64,000 bases of DNA from Gamarada debralockiae (taxonomy: Eukaryota > Ascomycota > Leotiomycetes > Helotiales > Hyphodiscaceae), in assembly GCA_002803225.1 (NCBI GenBank), contig NXFV01001733.1, positions 1 to 64,000 on the forward strand. Reading direction: 5' to 3'. The notes under the pieces are model-generated. The model was not told the DNA's origin. It did not search any database and was given only the letters and a program-made list of their open reading frames with translations. A program made the translations under genes and the position numbers. Below, in pieces: positions 24,198-35,973 of this stretch (the stretch's first letter is position 1; every line of letters starts with the position of its first letter).

Positions 24198-25594
24198 TGC
24201 GGTTACATCTCAAGTGGATAAGGCAGAGAAGCAAGTGCGGATTTGGCTGATAATGTCAAGATATCTGGGGGATATACCTCATAACTTGGCTATTGGTTTC
24301 ACCAAAAGCAGACCATATTCATTTACTATCCCGGTACCTATCTATTCCTTATACAAGTCGAAAGGACCGCCATTCCAACTCAGCCTACTCAGGTGCCATA
24401 TAGGCCAGTAGAATATCTTTTGGGAGCCGTGGTAACCGTAAATTTGTAACGTTTCAATTCGGAGAGATCCTGATGCAAGATAATGGAGGAATGTGTGCCA
24501 CTACGGACTCGCATCTTAGGCACTAATCATCCCTATACGAGGGCTCCCGAAGAGGGCCCGGTCGTCCGCGAAAAAAACGAAAAGAAGAAGAACAAGTCGA
24601 TTCGTGAAATGCTAGAGTCTTTCCAGCCAATGGAAGAAGACTAGGGGCCACTAGCTAGTCAGGGGATTATTCCTACTGCATACTTCCTTAGGAACACAGA
24701 CAGCGTGTAAACCCCTATTGATGATAGTTAACTGGCGGCTCCTAGTTTTTTGTCTGGCGAGGTTTCTTGAGGATGTAGAATAGCAGAAGTTCCGCATACC
24801 CTTAAGGGTTCGATCGGCGTAAGACAAATCAATCAATCATCCCTATACGTTGTTTTCCCGTACAGCACTACTAGTCACGGCGCGCTTCAATATAGCAGAC
24901 AAGACAGTACTCCTATTAACTTAGAACAACAGATGAAGAAGAAGAAGCTCCTAATGCACTGCGCAGGGTTATCTCCTAGCTGCGCCACAGGCCAATTAAA
25001 CCAGCCACCCTCATTACGGGAGAGCCGTCACGCTACTTGGGCGGCAGACAGAGAAATTAGAGGCTGGTGCCTTTGCTGACAAGTCCGGGTGCATAAGGAC
25101 ATAATTAGAGAATGGATAGAAATGATATAATGAAAAACGTCTACATAGGAAGGTTTGTAGACTTGATAGTGACTTCTTGACTGCTGACTGCTAACTGCCT
25201 AAAAGGGAATTTGCCTGAGGCGGCGGGTTATTTCAGCCACAGTGTGGCGTTCCGGCGGCGATAGCAAATTTAGCCGAGGTTAATTTGTTTGTTCCCAGAC
25301 CGGTCCTGTCTGTCTCCTAGACGAAAACCTATCCCCATTTTGAGTAAAACTTTAATTTAGCCCACTGGTGACTTAAATATTTACTAATTGCTAACTACAC
25401 CTAAATTTTAAGTCGCAAATCATTATTAAGGCTTAGAAAACGCGTGGTATAAATGAAGACAGTCTGAAGCGGTTCGAAGTTCACAACAATTAAAGCACGA
25501 TTGCTAAGTCTTTGTTTGTTTCAGTTATTAAAAGACACTATATGCTCAAGAAACAAAAATTACCAAGTATAATATTAATGCATTACGAATGGTG

Positions 25595-25679
25595 TATTAT
25601 TATATTGTGTTGAGATTTTCGTGATTTAGTCGACATAGACAGTTATAACTAGGGGACTTTCGCTTCACAGGGATGTCGG
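25595..25679 (-). repeat. right inverted repeat (85 bp)
   Basis: Read on the minus strand it starts CCGACATCCCTGTGAAGCG and matches the left repeat at 68 of 85 positions without gaps. TAA follows at 25680-25682 on the plus strand. Confidence 0.75.
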
Positions 25680-25682
25680 TAA

Positions 25683-28600
25683 GGGCTTTCAAAAATCAAA
25701 GCAGCCCGGCCAAAAGTGGACACTCCTTCAATTTTCGATGTTCTCTTGATTTACCTCGCACATTCACTTCTGAACCCTTTCTCAGACTCACTCCCTCTCA
25801 ATTCCCACCCTCTAGAATGGTATAAAAGCTCCCTTTCCACAGCGGTCACTCCTAGGGAATTCTTCACGAGATATGCGATGAAGACTCGAGCCATAAAGAG
25901 CTGTTTCTTTGAGGCCAAACAGAGCTGAGGGGAAAGCTATCTGTGAAGCATAGGACAGAGGATTCTAGGTCCCTTCTCCAGCATCCTTTTGTTCATAGAT
26001 TTTGTGGAACTTGGGAAATTTCGTTGTTGATGTCGATGCTTTGCTCATCGTCGATGGTCTGTGGACTTCTGGGTAAAGGAGTTTGAGGAATTCAGATAAT
26101 GGGTACGATATCAGACATATGCCTAGAAGCCATTTTATGACAGAGATGAAGAGTCCAGAGACGTTCGCTTGTCAATCCCCCAGTTCAACTCTGATGATGT
26201 TGTTGGGCAAGGTGTTTATGTTAGAATTGTTTGCTGCCTCTGTTCCCTCATCCACCTTAAAACCCTGACTTTTCAAACCCTCTTGACTAGGAATTTCGGG
26301 AGAGAGAAAGGGTTGCGAGTGAGAAGGGGAATTACTGGCTGTAATGATCTTGTAGACAGACTGGTGTTCGAACCAAGATCTTGAGCCTCGACACTTGTTC
26401 TTTGCCTACAGTATCGATCCTTCAGCATTTCCACCTCTCCATTTAAGAACGAGGCCGCTTGACTTGCCGATAGGAAAATTTCAGCTATGAAAGTACTTGG
26501 TCTCGGAAAAGGGGATTTGCAAGGGTGGTAGCTGAAGTTGTGGAATCAATCAGTCAAAGAAAGGAGAAGACAGCTTCTTCATATCATCATCTACTTCAAA
26601 CTTCCCCCTATTATTTAACACGACCACATCATACGTCGTCCATCCACCCATCCGTTCGTTTGTTCGTGAATCCATCACGTGCAAACTTTGTCTCGATCGT
26701 CTTTAAAAGAGGACTAGATGGGACGTAGTGACTAACAAGAAAAATTATATTCCTCAAGTTCTTGTCTTACTTCATTGTTCGTGGGTGGGAGTTGCCACGC
26801 GCAGATCTGTCCTCCCACAAGCAGACAAGCTGCTATTAGATTCTTACTTAAGCTCAAAGAGTCGCGCTCAAAAAAAAAAAAATTTTGGGGTTGGAGTGCC
26901 AGGAAAGTGCAATATCTCGTCGTCGTTTCTGCAGCAAAACTTCGGCGTCCGACGATGGAAATTACCATCAATAACCTTGTGGGAAGTTGGGGCGAATTTG
27001 GGGTCGGCGAAAAGGCGTTTGAGGCGGGAATTGAGGAATGAGGCCGGACAGAAGAGTACGAGCACTCCCACGTCGAGCATTGGCGATACTTTCTGGACGG
27101 GAGGCATTGACGGGTATATATAGGATTATGATGAAGAAGCAGCTTAGTAATGTAGAATTTCAGAAAACTGCCCCTTGAGCCAGCACCGGCCAGTGCAAAT
27201 TTGTTTGAATAAGATCTTTGAACAAAAGTCGCTCGAGGCGAACGAAAGAAGGTGCAAAAACCACACGTGTTCTGTAGAATCGAGGGTTTCTTGGTATGAG
27301 ACAGACATTGCGTTGATAATTCGTCGTATGTTTATGGCTGAGGGTTGAGACTTGGATCAACGGTCACTGAAGGCTCTTGAAATGTAGAGTTTCCAGCTGT
27401 TCTTCATTGGCAAGCACTTGAAGGATAGCGCACCAAGACTTGGTGTAAACCGGAATGGAAGTGACGTTTTATCAACTTGGAACCCCCAAAACTCCCCATA
27501 TAAAATGAGGATACTAAAATTAATGCGAGAGCTAGAGTAAGACCAATTCGAGATGTCGAATGGGAGAGAAAGCCGAACGAGTCATCAGAGATAGGACAGC
27601 GGTGAAGAACGACAAGTGATCGAGGCTGAAGAAAAAAGCCATAACTTCTTTGTTGTTGTCGAGGACTATGTCGTCGTCGTCGTAGAGATTGCCGCTGTCG
27701 TTATATATATAGTTCACACCAGGAGTCGGTATGCGAACTATCGTCGCCAGGATCATCGATATCATCCAGATCGGGCTTCGCAGTATTCCCACTGTGGTGC
27801 TATCAAACAAGCTTGATAGCAGTGACTGTGACCCATCCTTGCTCGTATGAAAGAAAGCGATTACATGCTGAAGGTAAAGCACGTTGCCAGTGGAAGACAA
27901 GTGTGTTGATAAGTATGTGATCCTAAACTGAACGTAGGGGTAATCTTGAATGGGGAGATGAATGTGTCGGTGGGCAGTTGGAGCGTAAGGTTTGCTACCG
28001 GGAGACTAATTCTAAGGACAGAAGTGTTCGAATCATCGATTTTGGAGAAAAGTTGTTGAATGGCGACGTCTATTTTGAGGATTGAGGCTCGGAGCGGAGA
28101 TGAATCGGAGGTGCTGGACAGTCATAAGTGCTGTTAGTGATAAAGTGTTCGCTTGGGAGAGGATAGAGGCAGGAAGTTATTGAAAAGTGAAGCAAGGGCA
28201 GCGCTTGTATAGCAGAAGGCGAGAGCGACCTTTGAAGTCCCAGCCAAAAACTGAGATCAAAGGTCTACGGATAGGTGGAAGTAAAGCTGAACGATAAAGA
28301 GAGATTGATTTATTTCAATTGAGATACAGAACTAATACTGTATTAGGTTCATGGAGCCATCGAACCAATTGGATCACCGACAAGACAGACTCTCTCAACG
28401 AGACGACTGCCAATGTTCGACGCAATAGTGAATCTATAGATTGATGTAAAACTAACACAGCGGCCTTCGAGAAAGTGTACAAGATTACGAAGTAAGAGCT
28501 GTACTACAACTGCAAGATTATGCGTTGGGTACGGAGATTAGGGAAAATGGCGATGGATCAGTGCTGCTACAGGATGCTGACCACGAATGGGCATACGAGT

Positions 28601-31600
28601 TAGATCAGTCCCTGGTCCTGGTTGTCTGACATCCCCACGCATAAAGATGGTATAGCTCGATATCCCATTCCCTGCAAGAGGATGAGCAACAGAGATGAAG
28701 CATCGAATCTGCAACTATACTGTACCTTGGGGTATAGCATCCGCGTGGGGTATTCACCCCAAACCCACCTCCCCCTGAAAACTCGGCTCAGACCGAGCAC
28801 TAACGGCAGGGAAAGTATTGAAACTCCAATAGAAAGGAGGTGAAAATTTTCACCACTGCAGGACAGTCTAAAACCATGCGCAAACTAGGACAGGGCGTAA
28901 AGATAGAACCTCCTAGCGAGCCTGGCTGCTTTGGAGATGCAGATGGTGGTACCATTCTGCAACCCGTGAGCTGCATTGCGGGATATTATTTTCTCTGGCG
29001 GCATTCGGCGAGCTGACTACCGAATGGAGATGACCGGGCGGGTGTTAGGGGGTCTGGAGATACCGGGCGTTGCATGTCGGTGGCTTGAAGGATTTGTGTG
29101 GGGTGACTGCCGCACTTTCCGTTAGGGTTCTAGAAGACTTCTTCCAATTTAAAGAGTTTCAGGGTATTGATTCACATTCAGAAACTGATTTAGAAGCTTA
29201 AAATTGAGATAGACATCTTGTGTACTTGAAGACAGAATTGTCTGAGATGATGCCATATGATGGGTGCCTGCGGGATTGTAAAGATCTCACGCCTAATCTG
29301 GCGTATCACCGAAAGAACAAGGCTGCTTCAAAATGTCTGGTTCAGGTTGCGCAAACTTTCGCAAGCCGAGACAAGGCAGAGATCTTCTCTCCAAAGAAAT
29401 GGCCTGATGAGGTAGATGTCGCACAGGAGCATGATGATCTGTGCCCCAGAGAGGTAGGATCGTAGGAGGTGCTCAGACCGTCAGATTTTCGTGGGAGTGA
29501 AACAATTTTTCATGCAGCCTTTCCGACTTCAGCCCTTATTCGTGATCGATGTTGAAGTCTTCCAGCGCTTGTTGCGGGATCATCTCGTCAGCAATACAAT
29601 CTGGGTTCGAATCAACTGGATGTGATGGCTCGTGTTCTTCTCTTATCTTTGACGAGTTCGATGTGGTGTTCACGCCGAGATTTAATCATGTAGGCCAAGA
29701 AGGCCAAGAAGGCCAAGACCCGCAAACGCGTATTTCGTTAGTTGAAGTAGCTGGCCCCCGCTTCTCGACTCGAGATGCGAGTTTTCGTGCTCTTTTGGAA
29801 GGAGAAGGAGGGAGTTAAACTTCTATGGGTATGGAGACATTTATCTAGTGAAAGCTTGTTAATGATGGGCCAACGGCGCTGGAAATTGGGGATAATTGAG
29901 GAGCTTCTGCAACTAGTCGTGTTGGACGCCGCTGACAGACATTCATGACTTGTAAATCATGAGATAGCAAGATTTGGAGGGGATATGAAGTCTTGGCTCC
30001 AATAACTCATCCTGTTCCGATCAGAAAGCAATATATCACTCTGTATTCTTGATTCGGCGTTTGAGGGCCTAGAAGGAAGCAATCCCGAAAAGGAAGGCAT
30101 CCAATCTCATTGATGCAAGAGCCCATAGCTTCCAAGGCTCGAGTACAGAATCTCACGGTAACCTTCGTAACCGTACTCTCTTTGGGGGAACCTTCTACGC
30201 CAAACCGTTGTTCAGCTATGAAATTGAGGTGTATAGCACTGAACCCGTGCAGACAGGTGTTGCCAAGGACGCAGCTCGGTCGAGAAGCCTTTTCGGATCT
30301 CCAAGGAGCAAGAGCCTGGAGCACAGCAAAAGGAGTTACGATTTCCCCAATTTGCAACTCCACTTCCAATGGCCTGTCAACCACAGATCAAAAAGGACGC
30401 TCTGTACAGCCTAAGGTAGCACGAGAAGTAGAATTGTTCTGGAAGAAGCCGATTGGGAAGTTAGAGTGACCTGTCGACCCGAAGATACGGTAGGGTCGAG
30501 ACACACTAATTATCAGCAATCAATTCGCTGAGGGCGGTGGGCCAGTTAGTGGAACTTGCCCCCCTAAATTTGGGGTGTCCGGAGATGCCTATCTTCTTAT
30601 CTTCGTAAGCAAACATAACCGCAGAGACGAAGATATGAGCATCGTTTCTCTGGTGTAGCAGATTTCTCCAAATGGAAGACTGGCCCCCAGAGATGCCGTT
30701 TCTGTATCAGCCCAGATTCTTGCATTATGAGATGGCGTTTTTCTTCTTGGTCATCTCCTTCACGGCCCTGTGCATCCCACATCGATCTGTCAGGGCGAGA
30801 CAAGGAAGAGTGGGGGTGGCCAGAAGAAGAGCCACGCCGCGCCGCGCCTCGATTTCTCGCTTCCAGTACTTACAGCAACTAAACACCAATTCCTCCTCGA
30901 GCTGTCAAATCAGAGCTACAGATTTCTCTTATCTTTAGTGGATCCTTAGTGGCTGACAGAAAAGTGGACTAGCCGCACTTAGTTGCAACTAGCCCCTGTC
31001 CGCGGCATATTTCCAGCATCATTCTAGACAAGGGTAGAACCGGGATGATTGTATGCAGGGCTTTCTTTTTTCGCCACGCCTCACACCAGCACGATCTCTG
31101 CCTTCAAAATTGGACTTACGGGTCTTGGAAGGCACAACTGCTCGAATTGCTGTGTCTCGCACAGACTTCCATGCTCCGGGGCTAGAAGCACGCTACGGAA
31201 TCCTCATTTCGACGTTCAATCACCTATGGAACGCTCTCTGATTGGCGAAGATGCCCTGCGTATCTTGTAGATTCACATATATGCATAACATGTGTCCCTC
31301 TTCTGACTGTGCTCTCCGATCCCGCCCTGTTGCGTCGAGACGTTTAAGTTTGGGGTCTCCCCTTGAGAATTATTTCTTTTCAGCAGCAAACCCCAGGTTC
31401 AAAACACCTCACTGCCGCTCTGTTACCTGCGATCACCCTCTCCTCTCAAAGGAGTCGGCTGAGATAAATCGCCTATCCTACTTGCCGGTCACCTTCGAAG
31501 ACGCCAATATCGAAAGTGAAGAGTTTAAATATTCAAACGACCTCCTCTTCAAATACCTCCCCCTTCTTTCTGCCAATTACAAGGTTCTTGCACGTCCTTG

Positions 31601-31717
31601 CTTCGACACTCCTTCAACTTCGCACTTCTTAAGTGAACTGCGTTTTGCCGACCATCTACCTTCCCTCAACGAAAATACCTTTTCAAAGTCTCACGGTGCG
31701 TGAGCAGTTCGACAATC
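25683..31717. other. gene-poor 6 kb stretch
   Basis: No frame here could be tied to a family or spliced convincingly. The largest frames (26728-27123 plus, 27532-27900 minus, 30007-30384 minus, 31242-31703 plus) look random or overlap each other on both strands. Seen in passing: a run of 13 A at about 26870-26882, a GTC-rich run near 27668-27682, and three GGCCAAGAA units at 29693-29719. The last ~800 bp should be the promoter and leader of the ammonium transporter. It contains AGATAA near 31460 and CTTATC (AAGATAAG on the minus strand) near 30928, both fitting the HGATAR site of AreA-type nitrogen regulators. Confidence 0.45.
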
Positions 31718-33389
31718 ATGTCTTTAATCGTTGATGGCGTCGACTTGGACGCACTCAATTACACCATCAAGGTTCCATACAATGGCTCAATCATGACTGG
31801 AGGCGATTCCCTGAACGCTGACCTCAACATCTTCTATGATGTAAGGTTCCTCAAATTCCGAGCTCAAGCAGCACAAAGCTGACACGATACAACATAGGCT
31901 GGTGATATTGCATGGATGATCACTGCCACAGCTCTTGTGTTGCTCATGATTCCAGGTGTCGGGTACGTACATTCGCAATGTGGCTGGTGTGTAACAAGAA
32001 GCTGACTTGACTTTTCGTTGTGCAGCTTCTTCTATTCTGGTCTCGCTCGGAGAAAGTCTGCGCTGTCCCTCATCTGGCTTTCCGTCATGGCCACGGCCGT
32101 CATCTCCTTCCAATGGTTCTTCTGGGGTTACTCGCTCGCCTTCTCCCATACCGCTGGCAAGTACATCGGCGATTTGGAGAACATTGGATTCCGAAACGTC
32201 CTCGCAGCACCTTCCGTTGGCTCCCCCAAGATCCCTGATCTCCTTTTCGCTATCTACCAAGGCATGTTCGCAGCTATCACCGTGGCTCTTGCTGTTGGGG
32301 CTGTTGCCGAGCGTGGTCGTATGCTTCCTTGTGTAGTCTTCATGTTCGTTTGGTCTACCATCATTTATGACCCAATTGCATGCTGGACATGGAACAGTTC
32401 CGGGTGGGTGTTCAAGATGGGAGGACTTGATTTCGCTGGTGGAACCCCGGTGCATATTTCCTCTGGAAGTGCAGCTCTCGCCTACTCAATCATGTTGGGC
32501 AAGCGCCGAGGCCACGGTGTAAGTTACCGTCTCTCTCCCAATTTGGAATAAGGCTGACTAGGTGATTCAGACTCACGAACTCAATTATCGTCCCCACAAC
32601 GTTACACACATTGTCATCGGCACCGTCTTCCTCTGGGTTGGTTGGTTCGGGTTCAACGCTGGTTCCGCCCTCGCAGCCAACATGCGCGCTGTCATGGCCG
32701 CAGTTGTAACCAACCTGGCTGCCTCCGTCGGGGGCGTCACTTGGTGTGTCCTGGATTACCGTCTCGAACGCAAATGGTCCACCGTCGGATTCTGCTCTGG
32801 AGTCGTCGCTGGTCTCGTTGCCATTACCCCTGGTTCTGGATTCGTCCCCGCCTGGGCTGCAGTCATCTACGGTGTCGTCGGAGCCGCAGGCGCCAATTAC
32901 GCCACCAAACTCAAGTTCGTCCTCGGCATCGACGACGCCCTCGACATCTTCGCCGAGCACGCAATTGGCGGTCTCATCGGCAACATCCTAACCGCATTCT
33001 TCGCCGCAGACTACATAGCCCATCTCGACGGCTTCACTGAAATTCAGGGAGGATGGCTCAACCATCACTGGGTGCAACTCGGCTACCAACTTGCAGATTC
33101 CGTGTCCGGAGGTGCCTACTCGTTCGGTGGAACCTGCATCATTCTCTTCGTCATGAACCTCATCCCCGGTCTTTCGCTTCGTGCTTCTGAGGAGGCTGAG
33201 ATCTTGGGTATCGATGATGCTGAGATCGGCGAGTTTGCGTACGATTACGTTGAGTTGACTCGTGAGGTGTTGAATGATATAAGTGATGAGGGAAGCAAGT
33301 ACTCCGGAGAACACAATGCCATCAACAAACACGAGAAGGTCAAGGGAGAATCCTCTGACATGAACCGTGATGATATTGAGCGTGTCTAG
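31718..33389 (+). CDS. mep: ammonium transporter, Mep2/Amt family
   Basis: Four exons, 31718-31840, 31898-31962, 32026-32518 and 32571-33389, join in phase (introns of 57, 63 and 52 bp) to give 499 residues, the usual length for fungal Mep proteins. It moves ammonium across the plasma membrane. Family landmarks seen: AGDIAWMITATALVLLM, FFYSGLARRKSAL, ACWTWNSSGW, DFAGGTPVHISSG and WFGFNAGSALAAN. Both pore histidines are present, His206 (PVHISSG) and His357 (AEHAIGG). The first is replaced by Glu in Mep1/Mep3-type proteins, so this is a Mep2-type permease, the class linked in yeast to ammonium sensing. The C-terminal tail has the EEAEILGIDDAEIGEFAYDY block. Two HGATAR sites upstream fit control by a GATA-type nitrogen regulator. 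Confidence 0.96.
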
Positions 33390-34494
33390 ATCTCTCCTTT
33401 CTGTCTCACATATAGAGGGGTGTTTTTGTTGCGCGCGTGCGGTTGCTTGAAGAGCTGTTTGATATTTGCAAAGGCGGGCGAATTGAAAGGAAAATATCAC
33501 TTTTGCGAGGCTTTCTTTCTTTCTGCCTTGGGGGGTTAGCATCAGCGCTGTATATTTGCATAAGAATGCTGGTGGATGGAGCATCAAAGACCTGTTGGCT
33601 GATTAGGGGTGGGGATCTGGGATACCATTGCATTGAGGACGGTTGGACGCATTGCTGGTTGAAACAGATCACTCATCCTTGCTGGCATACCAAACAGGCT
33701 TGTACATAGAAATCGATAGTAATGCATGAAGTTGAATGAACTGGCTGTCTTTGATGACTGCTGTGAGTGAGGGGATTAAGGTTGTATACCTCAAGTGAGG
33801 ATGTAGATGCAGATCACCACGACTCCTTTGCCTTGATGTACACCTCCATCACATCCTTCGAGTTTGAGGTCATGTTTCAAGAAATAACTTGCGTTGCACC
33901 GCATGCTACCTACATCTCCCAAAGTCTCAACCCCAAGATCACCAATTCTAACTCAATCCCCAACACACTCCTCACTGGCTTGCTTCCCTCCCTTTCCTCT
34001 TCAAGCCCGTCTTCAATCTTCCCATCCCGCTCCAAACTCCCAAAGTGTTGGTTGGAACTGCCTAATCAGGTATAGCCTGTATTTCCCCCTCTTTTGCGAT
34101 ATAACAGACTTCTTCCCCTCCTTGTATTTCAGCTCCTTAGATATCAGCCAGGTCTAGAAATGCCACTATATTTCGCCCCCAAAGTACAGCTCAACTGACA
34201 CAAAGCCTCCCACAACCCCATCGAACCCGTCTTACTACTCTCCTTTTACTATATCTATACCAAGGAGATACGAATTCGTCAAACCAGTGGGCAAGCCAAC
34301 ACCCCAAGGAAAATGGAGCTCAATACGTTATAATCTTCATTCCTAGCGACAATGTCCCATAAACTCCGTTCCCTGTTTCTCCAACTGCCGAATCCCAAAT
34401 CATATGCTGCTCATTTGCTGATCTAATCGCGTAACAATTCACATGCGACACATACTCCTCCAGTCCGCCTACGGCTCGCAAAGCCCTAGCATTA
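33390..34494. other. intergenic with an LTR-like fragment
   Basis: No gene is recognised. It contains the 3' region of the ammonium transporter and, at 34046-34144, a diverged partial copy of the LTR-like element found near 11.8 kb. Confidence 0.5.
34046..34144 (+). mobile_element. partial copy of the LTR-like element
   Basis: It starts TGTTGGTTGGAACTGCC and runs to CTCCTTAGATAT. The reverse complement of 11764-11861 matches almost base for base, including TAATCAGGTATAGCCTG and TCCTTGTATTTCAGC. Similarity stops after TTAGATA, so this copy is truncated relative to the one at 11730-11861. Confidence 0.65.
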
Positions 34495-35649
34495 TTAAAC
34501 CTCCTTCCTTCCTCCCACGCTCTGGTCCTTAGCGACATCATCAATCATCCAAACTAATTGTAACACCATGAAAGCCTGCAACGCACATCCCACAAATAAA
34601 ATAAGAGGTGTAAGTGCCATACACCAAAAGTATATTCCTATGGCTGTAACGCTGCACACAAAGCTGCCAGCAGCAAGGACCCATGCCCACCAAGGACAAT
34701 GCTTTCTGACACCTTGATTCCTTAAGAATGGGAGTGTTGTTATGTAGAGACCTAGAAGTTGCATCAAAGAGTTCTGCAGATTAGAGAAGAAGTCAGGATC
34801 TGTGGCTTTTCCTGGATTTAGGCCCATGGCACGAAAGCTCTGGTCGAAAGCCCGAGTTTGTAAGATACTTGAAGCGAGAGTAACAATACAGGTTAAAGTA
34901 ATAATAGTTGTGTTGTTCTAAGAAATAGTCAATTTCATTCAAAGACAAAATGCTAGGACTTCAAACAGACATTGAGGATAAGCAGAATTCTGTGGAGTAT
35001 TTTGGGCAATATTCCATTTGGTATTAGGGTTTCAATGGGCAATGTCTCATCAGTATCGCGAGTGCTCTTCCTCTCCTGATCTGTGGGATGTGGCTGAAGC
35101 CTCCGGCGTCGTATACCACCTTCAACGGGAGCTTCTGCGGGTCGCCAAATATCAGATACAAAAGATAGGACATTTTAGAAAATCAGACTTACTGTTTCTA
35201 TGTTCCCACAATTCCATACCAATATCAATGCTGTTCAGGAAAGTATTAATGGCGCTGTGTCTCCTCAGCACGCCCTAAATACGCTCCTCCGGCACATTTG
35301 GAAGATTTCGATAGATCCGTACTAATTCCGGTGCACAAAGGTCCAATTCTGCAGCGGGACTACTCAAACGTTCGACGATAGCGTTCATCTTCATGTAGCT
35401 CAAGCCATCGGCGTCCCATTCCGTCATCAGGTGGTGGTTAAAATACCTGTCCCAAAAATGAACGGAGTCTTCTTTCTCAAGATAAAATTCGGGAGGCTCA
35501 GTCGTAAATGGTCCTATATCGGGACCATCATCGCCATATCCAAAGATGGTCTTGCGGATAAAGTCAGAGCCCATAACAAACTTGTCAATCGTGTTAGCTG
35601 CAGCTACCACGCGGCGGAGAAGCCTGGGAAGGGAATCACTGCTATTCAT
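34495..35649 (-). CDS. multi-exon membrane protein of unknown function
   Basis: Minus-strand coding blocks run from an ATG at 35649. The first exon begins MNSSDSLPRLLRRVVAAAN and stays open to 35275. Further blocks follow at about 35255-35205 (FLNSIDIGMELWEHRN, donor GTAAGT), about 35135-34960 (basic, then RILLILNVCLKS), and about 34920-34495 ending DQSVGGRKEV. The last block has at least three hydrophobic segments (TIITLTCIVTLASSIL, WWAWVLAAGSFVCSVTAIGI, LILFVGCALQAFMVL), so the C-terminal half is probably membrane-embedded. I do not recognise the family, and the splice joints after the first exon are not all fixed. It could also be two shorter genes. Confidence 0.55.
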
Positions 35650-35973
35650 CGTGATAGTAGATCGATATCTTGCTAGAAGAATTGAAGGAGATGAATAACG
35701 AAGATTTGGAAATAAAGAGACCCTTCGTTACGTTATTTATAGAGTGTCGCGGGAGCTGGAGCCTTGGAGTGAAGTGAGGCTAAGAACGCTTCCCATGCAC
35801 TAAGGCCACATCTAGGAGGAGTCTAGTGCTTTAGGATAAATATACTTCCGCTCCGGATCATGTTACCTCCCTTTACATTTGGACAAAGTCCTCATGTGAC
35901 TTCTCAGTCAGGTATAGTCACTCGTCACCAGTGAAAGGGAAAACTAACCCACCGCCAGAACATTCGTTCGAGG

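Larger units (their letters stand above)
22010..25679. mobile_element. inverted-repeat-bounded segment carrying a BTB gene
   Basis: The first 85 bp (22010-22094) and the reverse complement of the last 85 bp (25595-25679) align without gaps, with 17 mismatches (about 80 % identity); 11 of the 17 are transitions. Both ends begin CCGRCATCCCTG. The trinucleotide TAA sits directly outside each end (22007-22009 and 25680-25682), as a target-site duplication would. The sub-terminal zones (about 22080-22470 and 25330-25640) are AT-rich as if RIP-mutated. No transposase frame is recognised, so if mobile it is non-autonomous or dead. The only gene inside is the BTB-like gene at 22812-24197. A TWA duplication would suit PIF/Harbinger-type elements, but the ends are not diagnostic. 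Confidence 0.6.

Noticed and set aside
24525..24849. 15-bp direct repeat (AATCATCCCTATACG) at 24525-24539 and 24835-24849
   Set aside because: Too short and isolated to define an insertion; the DNA between shows no clear element ends.
26728..27123. Overlapping frames of 88-131 residues on both strands
   Set aside because: They overlap each other, contain a poly-A derived Lys run, and match nothing.
27532..27900. 122-residue minus-strand frame with hydrophobic stretches
   Set aside because: It begins without an ATG, has no recognisable motif and includes a GTC-repeat derived Asp run.
31242..31703. 153-residue frame just upstream of the ammonium transporter
   Set aside because: No family resemblance; it most likely lies in the promoter or leader. 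A uORF role cannot be shown.
32642..33040. Arg-rich frames inside the ammonium transporter exon
   Set aside because: Shadow frames of a GC-rich coding exon.
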